A DNA stretch of 64,000 nt from Rhodococcus sp. 06-462-5 (GCF_002258315.1 NZ_NOYD01000005.1:329694-393693), one strand, 5' to 3'; positions 8,668 to 17,846 are shown, numbered from the stretch's first letter. Notes: a model not told the origin generated them from the sequence alone. Translations and numbers: made by a program.

Positions 8668-8696
8668 GTCAACTTACCAGCAATGTTCAAGTTGAC
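8668..8696. promoter_or_regulatory. Probable TetR operator
   Basis: GTCAACTT (8668-8675) and AAGTTGAC (8689-8696) are perfect inverted arms around a 13-nt spacer, between the TetR and MFS genes. The right arm contains a TTGACA that could be a -35 box reading into the MFS gene. Binding of the neighbouring TetR protein here would block transcription both ways. Confidence 0.65.
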
Positions 8697-8775
8697 AGTC
8701 ACTATCACAATGAGTCAGGCTGTCGCAGCACGACCTTTCTCCACACTTGAACCCATACGCGAAAGTTCTCGACAA

Positions 8776-10245
8776 ATGACCACACCTGAGACCGACCACG
8801 CACCCGACGCGCAACTCGCGCCGGGCAGCAAGTTACTGATCGGCATCCTCGTCATCGCGGCGTTCGTCATGATCCTCAACGAGACGATCATGAGCGTGGC
8901 GCTACCCACCCTGATGGTCGACCTGAGCATCACGGCAACGACGGCGCAGTGGCTCACCACCGGATTCCTGCTGACCATGGCCGTGGTCATTCCCATCACT
9001 GGCTACCTGTTCCAGCGATTCACGTTGCGTCAGGTCTTCGTGGCCGCAATGACGCTGTTCACCGTCGGCACGTTGTTCGCGGCCTCGGCCCCGGGCTTCG
9101 AACTGCTCCTGCTGGGGCGCATCACCCAGGCCAGTGGCACAGCAATCATGTTGCCGCTGCTCATGACCACGGTGCTCACCGTCGTCCCGGCCCACAAGCG
9201 CGGCGCGATGATGGGCGTGATCTCCATCGTCATCGCCGTCGCACCCGCGGTCGGTCCGACGATCTCGGGGATCATCCTCGCGTCGCTGGACTGGCGTTGG
9301 ATGTTCTGGCTCGTTCTTCCGATCGCACTGATCGCGTTCACCATCGGGACCACCCTGGTGAAGAACGTGACCGAGACCGGTCGGCCGTCGTTCGATCCCG
9401 CGTCGGTCGTATTGTCCGCGTTGGCTTTCGGCGGCATCGTCTACGGCCTGAGCAGCCTGGGACATTCGGCCGAGGAGTCCGTGGTGCCGGTATGGCTGCC
9501 GCTGGTCGTCGGTGCCGTCGCCCTCGTGGTGTTCGTTCTCCGGCAGATCTCGCGGCAGGATCGCGGCGGCGCGCTGCTGGACATGCGGCCGTTCCGCACC
9601 ACCACCTTCAGCATCGGGCTCGGCATGATCGCGATCTCGATGATGGCCCTGTTCGGTGCCCTGATCCTGCTGCCGATGTACCTGCAGAACGTCCGCGGTC
9701 TCGACACTCTCGACACCGGACTGATGCTGCTCCCCGGCGGACTGCTGATGGGTCTGCTCGCCCCGTTCGTCGGCAGAATCTTCGACCGAGTCGGGCCGCG
9801 TCCGCTGGTGATTCCTGGAGCCGTCGTGATGAGCGCCGCCCTGTGGTCGATGACCGTGCTCGACGCGCAGACTGCCCTGCCGCTGGTCATAGCCATCCAC
9901 ATGCTGCTCTCGGCCGGCCTCGCGCTCATCATGACGCCGCTGATGACGTCGGCACTGGGTTCGCTGCCCACCCCGCTGTACTCGCACGGAAGCGCAATCT
10001 TCAACACTGTGCAGCAGTTGGCCGGCGCCGCCGGAACCGCACTGTTCGTCACCGTCATGTCGAACACCGCGGCGGCCCGAATCTCCGACGGCGCAACCCA
10101 GGTCGGCGGTTCGGAGGCGGGCATCCACACCGCCTTCCTCTACGGCGGCGCAGTATCTCTGGTGGCGGTGGCGGCGTCGTTCTTCATCCGCGCTCCGGCA
10201 CGCAAGGATGTCGACGAGGTCGCTCCCGTGCAGCCGGTGCACTGA
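8776..10245 (+). CDS. MFS drug exporter, DHA2 (EmrB/QacA) family
   Basis: About 14 hydrophobic segments and the DHA2 landmarks are visible: NETIMSVALPTLMVDL in helix 1, W-TTGFLL in helix 2, and the GRIFDRVGPRP loop in the second half. It exports lipophilic drugs in exchange for protons. The ATG at 8776 gives 489 aa and is preferred. An in-frame ATG at 8683 lies inside the operator palindrome and ahead of any plausible transcript start, and 8710 is the next option. The divergent TetR gene is the likely repressor. Confidence 0.88.
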   Translation: MTTPETDHAPDAQLAPGSKLLIGILVIAAFVMILNETIMSVALPTLMVDLSITATTAQWLTTGFLLTMAVVIPITGYLFQRFTLRQVFVAAMTLFTVGTLFAASAPGFELLLLGRITQASGTAIMLPLLMTTVLTVVPAHKRGAMMGVISIVIAVAPAVGPTISGIILASLDWRWMFWLVLPIALIAFTIGTTLVKNVTETGRPSFDPASVVLSALAFGGIVYGLSSLGHSAEESVVPVWLPLVVGAVALVVFVLRQISRQDRGGALLDMRPFRTTTFSIGLGMIAISMMALFGALILLPMYLQNVRGLDTLDTGLMLLPGGLLMGLLAPFVGRIFDRVGPRPLVIPGAVVMSAALWSMTVLDAQTALPLVIAIHMLLSAGLALIMTPLMTSALGSLPTPLYSHGSAIFNTVQQLAGAAGTALFVTVMSNTAAARISDGATQVGGSEAGIHTAFLYGGAVSLVAVAASFFIRAPARKDVDEVAPVQPVH

Positions 10246-10246
10246 G

Positions 10247-12394
10247 TCAGGCGGATTCGACCATCTCCACAGCCGCAGAGACGATCTCGTCTTCCGACAG
10301 GAGGACGAGATCGGCTGCGGCACCCAGCGGAACGAACGAATTCTTGCTCGCCACTCGGCGGACCATACCCGCGTAGCCACCCTCGACGAGAGCCGTCACG
10401 ACGCCTTCTCCCACTCCCCCGTCGTATCGGGTCTCGTCCGCGACCAACACTCGATCGAAGACGTCGAGCCGGCTCAGAAGGTCGTCGACCGGCAGCGGAA
10501 CGATCCAGCGCAGATCGACGATCGTCACGCCGATCCCGCGCTCACGCAACCTCGATGCGGCACGCCTGCTCATCACCACGCCGTTACCGAAGGTGACTAT
10601 GGCCAGATCGTCACCGTCCGAATGGGTTGCGATGGTGGCGAACTCGGCCGACGCGTCGTCGACGCACCGCAACGCTCCGTCGCCGTCGTCCAGATCGACG
10701 CGGTGGTACAAAGCAATCGGCTCCAGAAAGACGCACACCCGTCCCTCCTCCACGGCCAGCGCCACACACGTCCGCAGCAGCGCGGCGGCCTCGGCCGCGG
10801 AACTCGGAACCGCGACGACGATGCCCGGAATATCGCGCAGAACCGCTACCGCGTTGTCGTTGTGAAAGTGCCCGCCGAAACCGCGCTGATACGCCAGACC
10901 GGCGATGCGCACGACCATCCCGTTGGTGAACTGCGCATCGGAGAAGAACTTGAGCGACGCGGCCTCACCGCGAAGCTGATCCTCGGCATTGTGCAGATAC
11001 GCCAGATATTGGATCTCGGGTATCGGGACGAATCCCGCGAGCGCGGCACCGAGGGCGGTGCCGAGCACCGTCTGCTCGTCGAGCAGCGTATCGAAAACCC
11101 TTGCTGCGCCGTACTTCTTGCGCAAACCCTTGGTGACGCCGTAGACGCCGCCCTTGACGGCCACGTCCTCCCCGAACACGAGGATGTCCGGTCGCGCCGC
11201 CATGATGTCGGCGAGTGTCCTGTTGATCATGGCGGCGAGCGTCAGACGCGGCCCGCCCGGTGCCGGTCGCAGGCTCTGCTCGGTGGCGGCCACGGCACTC
11301 GGTCGTCGTTCGGTGAGCGGAGCCATCACTGCGTCCGCGGTCGCCAGGCGCGACGACGCCCCGGACCGCAGCGACTCGACCACAGCCTCGGCCTCGGTCA
11401 TCACGGTCTCGCGCACTGCCTCGTAGCGGTCTTCGACGTCGGCTGCCGAGAGCACTCCGGCCCCGATCAGCGCACGTGCGCAGGCGAGCAACGGATCTCG
11501 TGCGTAGTCGCCGACGATGTCTGCGTTGGTGCGGTACGCGAGCTCGGCGTCGGATCCGGCGTGGCCCATCAACCGCACCGTCTCGAGATGCAACAACACC
11601 GGCCGACGCCCCTTCCGCACCGCGGCGACAGCGGCGTCCACGGTAAGCATCAGCGCGACCGGGTCGGTCCCGTCGGCTCGCACGTACTCGATCGACGGAA
11701 ATCGGCTGAGCGACTGCTCGATCCAGCCCCGCGGTGACCGCGTACTGATTCCGATGCCGTTGTCCTCGCAGACCAGAAGGATCGGCATCGGAATCGACTG
11801 GTGGGCACAGTACGCAGCCGAATTGAGTGCACCGACGGTGGTCGAATGATTGGCCGAGGCATCGCCGAAGCTGCACACCACGATGGCGTCCTCGGGCCAT
11901 GGCGTTCGATGACGCAACGCCTTCGCTCGCCCCAGCGCGAATGCCAGACCGACCGCGCGCGGGACCTGCGAACCGATGGTGGACGTCTGCGGCACGATGC
12001 CCAGATCGGGGTGTCCGAACACCTTGTGCCGTCCGCCCGAGATGGGGTCGCGGGTGGAGGCCACCAACCCGGCGAGCACGTCGCGGATCGGATTGGACCC
12101 CGAATTCTGTTGTGCACGTGCGGCATAGAAGCCGCCGGAGCGGTAGTGCAGCAGGGCCGGGTCGGTGACGGTCGTCGCCGCACCGACGGTTGCATTCGCC
12201 TCGTGCCCGGACGATCCGATGGTGTAGTACCCGAAGCCCTCGGACTGCAACCAGCGGGCTGCGAAGTCCAGGTGCCGGCTGGCGAGCTGCGCATCGAAGC
12301 ACCGCAGCAGACGATTCGGATCGGCGAGCTCCGGCCCGCTCGTCGCCGCGACACGGATCCGATCCAGGAAATGCGCGTCGATCGCGTTCGCCAC
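10247..12394 (-). CDS. Fused E1 alpha-beta 2-oxoacid dehydrogenase component
   Basis: The 715-aa protein joins an E1 alpha domain (about 1-340) to an E1 beta transketolase-like domain (about 380-715). The alpha half holds a thiamine diphosphate motif starting GDASANHS and ending CEDN. Its third residue is Ala where the family has Gly. The beta half starts with TLADIMAARPDILVFGEDV and has the GGHFHND loop. Such fusions oxidatively decarboxylate 2-oxoacids onto E2 lipoyl groups. The GTG at 12394 is preferred over the GTG at 12415 because AGAGGGG lies before it. It is the last gene of the bkd operon, 37 nt after E2, and is a second E1 there. Confidence 0.87.
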   Translation of the reverse strand: MANAIDAHFLDRIRVAATSGPELADPNRLLRCFDAQLASRHLDFAARWLQSEGFGYYTIGSSGHEANATVGAATTVTDPALLHYRSGGFYAARAQQNSGSNPIRDVLAGLVASTRDPISGGRHKVFGHPDLGIVPQTSTIGSQVPRAVGLAFALGRAKALRHRTPWPEDAIVVCSFGDASANHSTTVGALNSAAYCAHQSIPMPILLVCEDNGIGISTRSPRGWIEQSLSRFPSIEYVRADGTDPVALMLTVDAAVAAVRKGRRPVLLHLETVRLMGHAGSDAELAYRTNADIVGDYARDPLLACARALIGAGVLSAADVEDRYEAVRETVMTEAEAVVESLRSGASSRLATADAVMAPLTERRPSAVAATEQSLRPAPGGPRLTLAAMINRTLADIMAARPDILVFGEDVAVKGGVYGVTKGLRKKYGAARVFDTLLDEQTVLGTALGAALAGFVPIPEIQYLAYLHNAEDQLRGEAASLKFFSDAQFTNGMVVRIAGLAYQRGFGGHFHNDNAVAVLRDIPGIVVAVPSSAAEAAALLRTCVALAVEEGRVCVFLEPIALYHRVDLDDGDGALRCVDDASAEFATIATHSDGDDLAIVTFGNGVVMSRRAASRLRERGIGVTIVDLRWIVPLPVDDLLSRLDVFDRVLVADETRYDGGVGEGVVTALVEGGYAGMVRRVASKNSFVPLGAAADLVLLSEDEIVSAAVEMVESA

Positions 12395-12431
12395 GCCCGC
12401 CCCTCTTCGTCTCACGGTACGAGCCGGGAAG

Positions 12432-13721
12432 TCAGCCCAGCGCGATCATATCCACCGGATTGCTCAACAACCGGCCGACGAGCGCGAGAAACTGCGATCC
12501 TTGCTGCCCGTCGACGAGGCGATGGTCGAACGAGAGCGACAGTGTCGTCACCGACCGCAGTGCGATCTCGCCCTCGTGTTCCCACGGCATGCGGCGAATG
12601 GAGCCGAAACAGAGGATGGCAGCCTCGCCGGGGTTGAGGATCGGCGTACCGGCGTCGACTCCGAACACTCCGACATTGGTGATGGTGATCGTGCCGTCGG
12701 CAAGATCGGCCGGACTGCTCTTGCCTTCCTTGGCCGTCCGCGTCAGATCCGACAACGCGCGTGCGATGTCCACCAGAGACTTCTCGTGTGCGTCCTTGAT
12801 GTTCGGCACCATCAGCCCGCGCGGAGTCGCGGCGGCGATACCGAGATTGACGTAATGCTTGGTGACTATCTCCTGTGTCGTCTCGTCCCACGAAGAGTTG
12901 AGCGACGGATTCGATTTCAGCGCAACGAGAACCGCCTTGGCGACCAGAGCCAGCGGGGTCAGACGAACGTCGGCGAAGTGAGCAGACGCCCGCAGGGAGT
13001 CCAGCAGTGTCAGGGTTTCGGTGACGTCGACGGTGACGAACTCGGTGACGTGCGGAGCGGTGAATGCACTGCGCACCATCGCATCCGCCGTGTGCTTGCG
13101 TACTCCCTTGATCGGCGTGCGCTCCTCGCGACCGACCCGTTCCACTGTCCGCTCCTCGACCGGGTTGTCACCCTTCAGGTAGATGTCGATGTCCTCACGG
13201 GTGACGTCGCCGCGGTCTCCGGTGGCTGGCACCTCGGCGAGGTCGACGGCATTGTCCTTGGCCATCTTTCGCACCGGTGGCGCAGCCAGCGGTTTCCCGT
13301 TCTGCCCGTTCGGTGTTGGGGTGGCCGGTGCGGCACCTCGACCGCTGCGTCGACTGGAGCCTTCCTTCGCCACGCCGTAGCCGACGAGAACCGGAACGCG
13401 CTCGTCCCCGTCTTCGGCCGGAACCGTCACGTCCACCTCGGGAGCGGCGGGCTCCGGCTCGGTGTCGGCGTCGTCGCCACCGACCCTGATGTCGATGATC
13501 GGCACCCCGACCTCGACGGTGTCACCTTCCGCCACGTGAAGGGCTGCAACGACGCCGGCGAACGGTGAGGGAAGTTCCACGGCGGCCTTGGCCGTTTCGA
13601 CCTCGGCGATGTTCTGATTCAGCTCGATGGTGTCGCCGACGGCGACGAGCCAGGTCAGCAGATCGGCTTCGGTGAGTCCTTCCCCGAGGTCGGGCAACGG
13701 AAAGCTCTTGATGGTGGGCAT
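12432..13721 (-). CDS. bkdC: Branched-chain 2-oxoacid dehydrogenase E2 (dihydrolipoamide acyltransferase)
   Basis: The 429-aa protein has a single N-terminal lipoyl domain with Lys45 in VETAKAAVEL, a peripheral subunit-binding domain near residues 150-180 (RKMAKDNAVDLAEVPATG), and a catalytic domain ending in LSFDHRLVDGQQG with His400 and Asp404. It transfers the acyl group from lipoyl to CoA. AGGAT precedes the ATG. It sits between the E1 beta gene (63 nt upstream) and the fused E1 gene. No E3 gene is in the window, so lipoamide dehydrogenase must be supplied from elsewhere. Confidence 0.93.
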   Translation of the reverse strand: MPTIKSFPLPDLGEGLTEADLLTWLVAVGDTIELNQNIAEVETAKAAVELPSPFAGVVAALHVAEGDTVEVGVPIIDIRVGGDDADTEPEPAAPEVDVTVPAEDGDERVPVLVGYGVAKEGSSRRSGRGAAPATPTPNGQNGKPLAAPPVRKMAKDNAVDLAEVPATGDRGDVTREDIDIYLKGDNPVEERTVERVGREERTPIKGVRKHTADAMVRSAFTAPHVTEFVTVDVTETLTLLDSLRASAHFADVRLTPLALVAKAVLVALKSNPSLNSSWDETTQEIVTKHYVNLGIAAATPRGLMVPNIKDAHEKSLVDIARALSDLTRTAKEGKSSPADLADGTITITNVGVFGVDAGTPILNPGEAAILCFGSIRRMPWEHEGEIALRSVTTLSLSFDHRLVDGQQGSQFLALVGRLLSNPVDMIALG

Positions 13722-13784
13722 CGTCGAATCCTGTTCGGTACGTATCGGCGGCGGTCGGTAAGCGCTGGGTCAGTGAGAGCCGGG

Positions 13785-14780
13785 TCAGTGCGAGCGGCAG
13801 CGGTCGACTGCGTCGAGGATCCGGTCGACGTCGGGAAGGAAGAATCTCTCCAGTTTCGATGCCGGGTACGGGGTTCCGAAGCCGCCGACGCGCAACACCG
13901 GTGCCTTGAGGTTGTAGAAGCACCGTTCGGAGATTCGAGCTGCGATCTCCGAACCGAGTCCCATGAACACCGGTGCCTCGTGGGTGACGACCAGACGCCC
14001 GGTCTTGCGTACCGAGGCCTCGATGGTCTCGAAGTCGATGGGCGAGAGCGAGCGCAGATCGATGACCTCGATCGACACTCCCTCGTGGGCGGCGACTTCG
14101 GCGGCCTTGCGTGCAGTGGCGACGAGTGGTCCGTACGCGATCAGGGTGACGTCGGTGCCCTCGGTGACCACTCGTGCCCGATGCAGCGGGTACGACGCGT
14201 CGGCGTCGAGGTCGATCGGACTCTTCTCCCAGTACCGACGCTTCGGCTCGAAGAACAGCACCGGATCGTCGCTTGCGATGGCCTGCTGAATCATCGAGTA
14301 GCCGTCGGCGGCGTTGCTGCACGTGACCACGCGAAGGCCCGCGGTCTGCGCGAAATACCCCTCGGGAGATTCCGAATGATGCTCTACGGCACCGATTCCG
14401 CCGCCGTAGGGAACCCGGATGGTCATCGGAATCTTGACGTTGCCACTGGTGCGGTAGTGCAACTTGGCCACCTGCGAGACGATCTGATCGAACGCCGGAT
14501 AGATGAAGCCGTCGAACTGAATCTCGCACACCGGCCGAAAGCCTCGCATCGCGAGACCGACGGCGGTGCCGATGATTCCCGATTCCGCCAACGGCATGTC
14601 GAGTACTCGACCGGGACCGAAGTCCTTCTGCAGGCCGTCGGTGATGCGGAAGACGCCGCCGAGCTTGCCGATGTCCTCGCCCATCAGCAGGACCTTCGGG
14701 TCGTTCTCCATCGCCCGTCGCAGACCTGCATTGATGGCCTTGCCCAACGGAAGACTGGTGGGCCGTTCCAGGGTGGTCAT
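13785..14780 (-). CDS. bkdB: Branched-chain 2-oxoacid dehydrogenase E1 beta
   Basis: The 331-aa protein has the E1 beta layout: AINAGLRRAMENDPKVLLMGED at the start (as GEDIGKLGGVFRITDGL), the RVPYGGGIGAVEHHSES loop and a C-terminal transketolase domain (VVTHEAPVFMGLGSEIA). It forms an alpha2beta2 E1 with the upstream gene product. The start is the ATG overlapping the E1 alpha stop by 4 nt, with AAGGAG upstream. A longer reading would run back into the E1 alpha gene in another frame. The HHSES and adjacent residues support branched-chain rather than pyruvate specificity, though this is inference. Confidence 0.93.
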   Translation of the reverse strand: MTTLERPTSLPLGKAINAGLRRAMENDPKVLLMGEDIGKLGGVFRITDGLQKDFGPGRVLDMPLAESGIIGTAVGLAMRGFRPVCEIQFDGFIYPAFDQIVSQVAKLHYRTSGNVKIPMTIRVPYGGGIGAVEHHSESPEGYFAQTAGLRVVTCSNAADGYSMIQQAIASDDPVLFFEPKRRYWEKSPIDLDADASYPLHRARVVTEGTDVTLIAYGPLVATARKAAEVAAHEGVSIEVIDLRSLSPIDFETIEASVRKTGRLVVTHEAPVFMGLGSEIAARISERCFYNLKAPVLRVGGFGTPYPASKLERFFLPDVDRILDAVDRCRSH

Positions 14781-15859
14781 GACGTAGCTCCTTCGAATCC
14801 GGCCTGGTACGAGGCGAATTGGGCGCGCTCGTCGTCGAGTAGGGGGTGGGGATCGGCGTAGACGTTGTCGAACACCGACATCGCGGTCGGTTCGACGGTC
14901 TCGAGGCAGCCGCGACGAAGCTCGGCTGCGACGTCGTCGGCGGTGCGCTTCACCGAGGCGGCGAATGCGTCGTCGAACACGCCGATTCGCCTGAGCAACT
15001 TCTCGATTCGATCGATCGGATCCTTGGCGCGCCATTCGTCGTCGGTGGCACCCGAGCGGTATCTCGTAGGGTCGTCGGAGGTGGTGTGCGGGCCCATGCG
15101 GTAGGTGACGGCCTCGATGAGCGTCGGGCCGCTACCTTCACGGGCGCGGGCGAGTGCTGCCCTGGTCACGGCCAGGACGGCGAGAACGTCGTTGCCGTCG
15201 ACGCGGACCGACGGGATTCCGTATCCCTCACCGCGGGCGGCGATGGTCGCCTTCGTCTGCACCGTGACCGGTTCGGAGATGGCCCACTGGTTGTTCTGGC
15301 AGAAGAACACCACCGGTGCGTGGAAACTCGCGGCGAAGCCGAGTGCCTCGGAGATATCGCCCTGGCTGGTGGCACCGTCGCCGAAGTAGGTGATGGCCGC
15401 GCCCTCGGCACCCTCGAGTTGCATGCCGATGGCGTATCCGGTTGCGTGCAGGCCCTGAGATCCGACGATGATGGCCGGCGTCGTCATGCGGTATTCGTAC
15501 GGGTCCCAGCCGGAGAGGGTCGATCCGCGCCAGAAGCGCAGCATCTGCGTCGGGTCGACGCCCCGGCAGTAGGCGACCCCGTGCTCGCGGTAGCTGGCGA
15601 ACACGAAGTCCTCGGTGTCGAGCGCGCGGGCCGAACCGACCTGCGCCGCTTCCTGACCGAGCAGGGGTGCCCACAACCCCAGTTCGCCCTGTCGCTGCAG
15701 TGCGGTCGCCTCGGTGTCGATGCGGCGGACGACCACGAGATCGCGGTACAAGTCCATCATCGCGGCCGTGTCGATGTCGGCGACCAGCGGCGAGTAGGTC
15801 TCGTTGCGGACCACCGTCCCAGATTCCTTTATCAGCTGCACCAGCGAGGTGGTAGTCAT
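14777..15859 (-). CDS. bkdA: Branched-chain 2-oxoacid dehydrogenase E1 alpha
   Basis: The 360-aa protein carries the thiamine diphosphate motif from GDGATSQGD to FFCQNN and the phosphorylation-loop-like segment YRMGPHTTSDDPTRYR. With E1 beta it decarboxylates 2-oxoisovalerate-type acids. The start is the ATG giving MTTTSLVQLIKESG, with GGAGAG upstream. An upstream in-frame start would extend into the regulator's promoter region. It is the first gene of the four-gene bkd operon and is divergent from an Lrp-type regulator. Confidence 0.93.
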   Translation of the reverse strand: MTTTSLVQLIKESGTVVRNETYSPLVADIDTAAMMDLYRDLVVVRRIDTEATALQRQGELGLWAPLLGQEAAQVGSARALDTEDFVFASYREHGVAYCRGVDPTQMLRFWRGSTLSGWDPYEYRMTTPAIIVGSQGLHATGYAIGMQLEGAEGAAITYFGDGATSQGDISEALGFAASFHAPVVFFCQNNQWAISEPVTVQTKATIAARGEGYGIPSVRVDGNDVLAVLAVTRAALARAREGSGPTLIEAVTYRMGPHTTSDDPTRYRSGATDDEWRAKDPIDRIEKLLRRIGVFDDAFAASVKRTADDVAAELRRGCLETVEPTAMSVFDNVYADPHPLLDDERAQFASYQAGFEGATS

Positions 15860-15920
15860 GATCGTCGCACTCTCCGTCGTGATGTGATGTCCTTCACAAG
15901 GAGACCACCGACGTCCACCC

Positions 15921-15960
15921 TGCACAAGTGATGACTTCGTAACTGCGCAGTGTGCACAAT
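15921..15960. promoter_or_regulatory. Candidate BkdR binding repeats
   Basis: Two direct repeats, TGCACAAG at 15921 and TGCACAAT at 15953, lie 32 nt apart (about three helical turns) in the bkdA/regulator divergent region. The spacing suits a multimeric Lrp-type regulator. Similar TGCA-rich words precede the dehydrogenase gene at 16641. Confidence 0.4.
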
Positions 15961-15993
15961 ATTGGGTAACGACCGAGCTACAGGAAGTGCGCA

Positions 15994-16473
15994 ATGACCG
16001 ATCTGGACAAGACCGACGCCCGACTCCTTCTCGCCCTCTGCGCCAAACCGCGCGCCACCGGTGTCGAACTCGCCACCACTCTGGGCCTGTCCCGCAACAC
16101 CGTCCAGGCCCGCCTGGGTCGTTGGGACGACAAGGGATCGCTCACGCCGATCGATCACCGCATCCCACCGAAGTCGTTGGGACGCCCGTTGCAGGCGTTC
16201 GTGACCGCACAGGTCAACCAACACACGTTGGCCGCGGTCACCGAGCACCTGCGCACCATCCCGGAGGTGCTCGAGGTGTTCGGACTGTCCGGAGCAGCGG
16301 ACATGCACATCCGCATCGCAGCCGTCGATGCCGACGACCTGTACCGCATCGCCGGTCTCATTCTCGATATCCCCGGGGTCGAGCGCACCAACATGTCCAT
16401 CGCGATGAGCGAGTTGATCCAATACCGCACCAAGCCGTTGCTCGAGCAGCTCGCCGAGGACGGTCGTCGCTGA
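15994..16473 (+). CDS. bkdR: Lrp/AsnC family regulator (BkdR-like)
   Basis: The 159-aa protein has an N-terminal helix-turn-helix (TGVELATTLGLSRNTVQARLG) and a RAM domain with VFGLSGAADMHIRIAAVD. Related BkdR proteins activate branched-chain keto acid dehydrogenase genes in response to leucine or valine. It is divergent from bkdA by 134 nt and lies 167 nt upstream of a leucine/valine dehydrogenase gene on the same strand, so it is the probable local regulator of both. The ATG start is preceded by CAGGAAGTG. Confidence 0.9.
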   Translation: MTDLDKTDARLLLALCAKPRATGVELATTLGLSRNTVQARLGRWDDKGSLTPIDHRIPPKSLGRPLQAFVTAQVNQHTLAAVTEHLRTIPEVLEVFGLSGAADMHIRIAAVDADDLYRIAGLILDIPGVERTNMSIAMSELIQYRTKPLLEQLAEDGRR

Positions 16474-16507
16474 GCAGCCCGACCATCCCGGCTCGATCGA
16501 TCCGGGA

Positions 16508-16559
16508 TGCACCGTGCAACATGCACATTCTCGGCAACAGCGGTTGACCAGCGTGCACG
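16508..16559. promoter_or_regulatory. TGCA-rich cluster upstream of the Leu/Val dehydrogenase gene
   Basis: TGCACC (16508), TGCAAC (16515), TGCACATT (16522) and TGCACG (16554) lie within 52 nt upstream of the amino acid dehydrogenase gene. They resemble the TGCACAA repeats beside bkdA, so the same Lrp regulator may act at both places. No promoter boxes are certain. Confidence 0.3.
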
Positions 16560-16640
16560 TTCACGACACCCTTCGGGGACACGAATTCCGGATACCACCC
16601 ATTTCCGGTACCGCCGCCTCATCACCGAAAGAGACCGCCT

Positions 16641-17756
16641 GTGTCCGTCGTTGCCGACCACCCCGCCGCATCGAGCACCTCGTCCGATTCCTTCCCCGCC
16701 GCGACCGGCGTCTTCGATCGTCCCGACATGCCGCGCGACTGCGCACACGAACGCGTCGTGTTCTGTCAGGACCCCGACACCGGGCTGCGCGCGATCATCG
16801 CGGTCCACTCCACGGCCCTCGGTCCGGCTCTCGGCGGAACTCGCTTCTACCCCTACGTTTCCGAGCAGGAAGCGTTGACCGACGTGCTGCGCCTCTCCCG
16901 CGGAATGACGTACAAGGCGGCCGTCGCGGGAGTCGATCTCGGCGGCGGAAAAGCAGTGATCATCGGCAACCCCAACGCCATCAAGACCCCGACGCTACTG
17001 GGTGCGTACGGCCGGTTCGTCGACTCGCTCGGCGGAACCTACGTCACCGCAGGCGATGTGGGCACCAACAGCGACGATCTCGACATCATCGCCGAGGAGA
17101 CGGCGCACGTCGTGGGCAAGAACACCACCGCGGGCGGCACCGGCGACAGCGGCCCCCAGACCGCGCTCGGCGTCTTCCTCTCGCTCCTGGCCGCAGCCGA
17201 ATCCACCTGGGGCTCGGACGATCTGACCGGCAAGCGCGTCGGCGTCGAGGGGGCGGGCAAGGTGGGCTACAACCTCGTCGCACTGCTTCGCGAGGCCGGT
17301 GCCGAGGTGGTCGTCAGCGACTCCTACCCGCCTGCCCTCGATCGCATCGCCCTGGACTTCCCCGGTGTCACGGTGGGTTCCGACATCATCGGTGCCGACA
17401 TCGACGTCTACGCGCCCTGCGCCATGGGTGCCACTCTCGACGCGTCCTCGGTGGCCCGGTTGTCGGCGTCCATCGTGTGCGGCGCGGCGAACAATCAACT
17501 CCTCACACCCGATGTCGAGGCCATGTTGGCTGCGCGCGGAATCGTCTGGGTACCCGACTACGTCGCCAACGCCGGCGGCTTGATCCAGGTGGAAGGCGAA
17601 CTGCGCGGCAAGGATTCGGCCGAGGTGATGGCCACGATCGGCAAGATCCGCGACACCGTCACGGGCATCTTCGCCATCGCCCGCGCCGAGGGCATCCTGC
17701 TCGGGGCAGCAGCCGACCGCCTGGCCGAGGATCGAATCGCGGCTGCTCGGAGCTGA
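16641..17756 (+). CDS. Leucine/valine dehydrogenase (Glu/Leu/Phe/Val family)
   Basis: The 371-aa protein has the catalytic glycine-rich motif GVDLGGGKAVIIG with the conserved Lys, the GGTRFYPY substrate segment and a C-terminal NAD-binding fold (GVEGAGKVGYNLV). It deaminates branched-chain amino acids to 2-oxoacids, the substrates of the adjacent E1/E2 complex. The start is a GTG with GAGA upstream. The N-terminus carries about 25 Ser/Ala-rich residues before the conserved part, so a later start is conceivable. Substrate preference among Val, Leu and Phe is inferred from context. Confidence 0.88.
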   Translation: MSVVADHPAASSTSSDSFPAATGVFDRPDMPRDCAHERVVFCQDPDTGLRAIIAVHSTALGPALGGTRFYPYVSEQEALTDVLRLSRGMTYKAAVAGVDLGGGKAVIIGNPNAIKTPTLLGAYGRFVDSLGGTYVTAGDVGTNSDDLDIIAEETAHVVGKNTTAGGTGDSGPQTALGVFLSLLAAAESTWGSDDLTGKRVGVEGAGKVGYNLVALLREAGAEVVVSDSYPPALDRIALDFPGVTVGSDIIGADIDVYAPCAMGATLDASSVARLSASIVCGAANNQLLTPDVEAMLAARGIVWVPDYVANAGGLIQVEGELRGKDSAEVMATIGKIRDTVTGIFAIARAEGILLGAAADRLAEDRIAAARS

Positions 17757-17773
17757 TCGCAGGCTTGCAACTG

Positions 17774-17833
17774 TCGCTCCACTCCAGGCTCGAAGTCACG
17801 TACTTCCGTGTGCCCGAGCGTGGAGTGGAGCGA
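17774..17833. terminator. Hairpin between convergent genes
   Basis: The 19-nt arms 17774-17792 and 17815-17833 pair with one mismatch around a 22-nt loop, between the convergent amino acid dehydrogenase and gabD genes. It is a probable two-way terminator, although no long T-run follows. Confidence 0.6.
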
Positions 17834-17846
17834 AACGTGCAGATAT

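Noticed and set aside
10208..11737. Long plus-strand frame over the fused E1 gene
   Set aside because: It is a GC-bias shadow with Arg/His-rich product, while the minus strand encodes a clear E1 protein.
13735..13795. Short direct repeats (GGGTCAGTG twice) between E1 beta and E2
   Set aside because: Only two short copies near gene ends; no sign of a mobile element or array.
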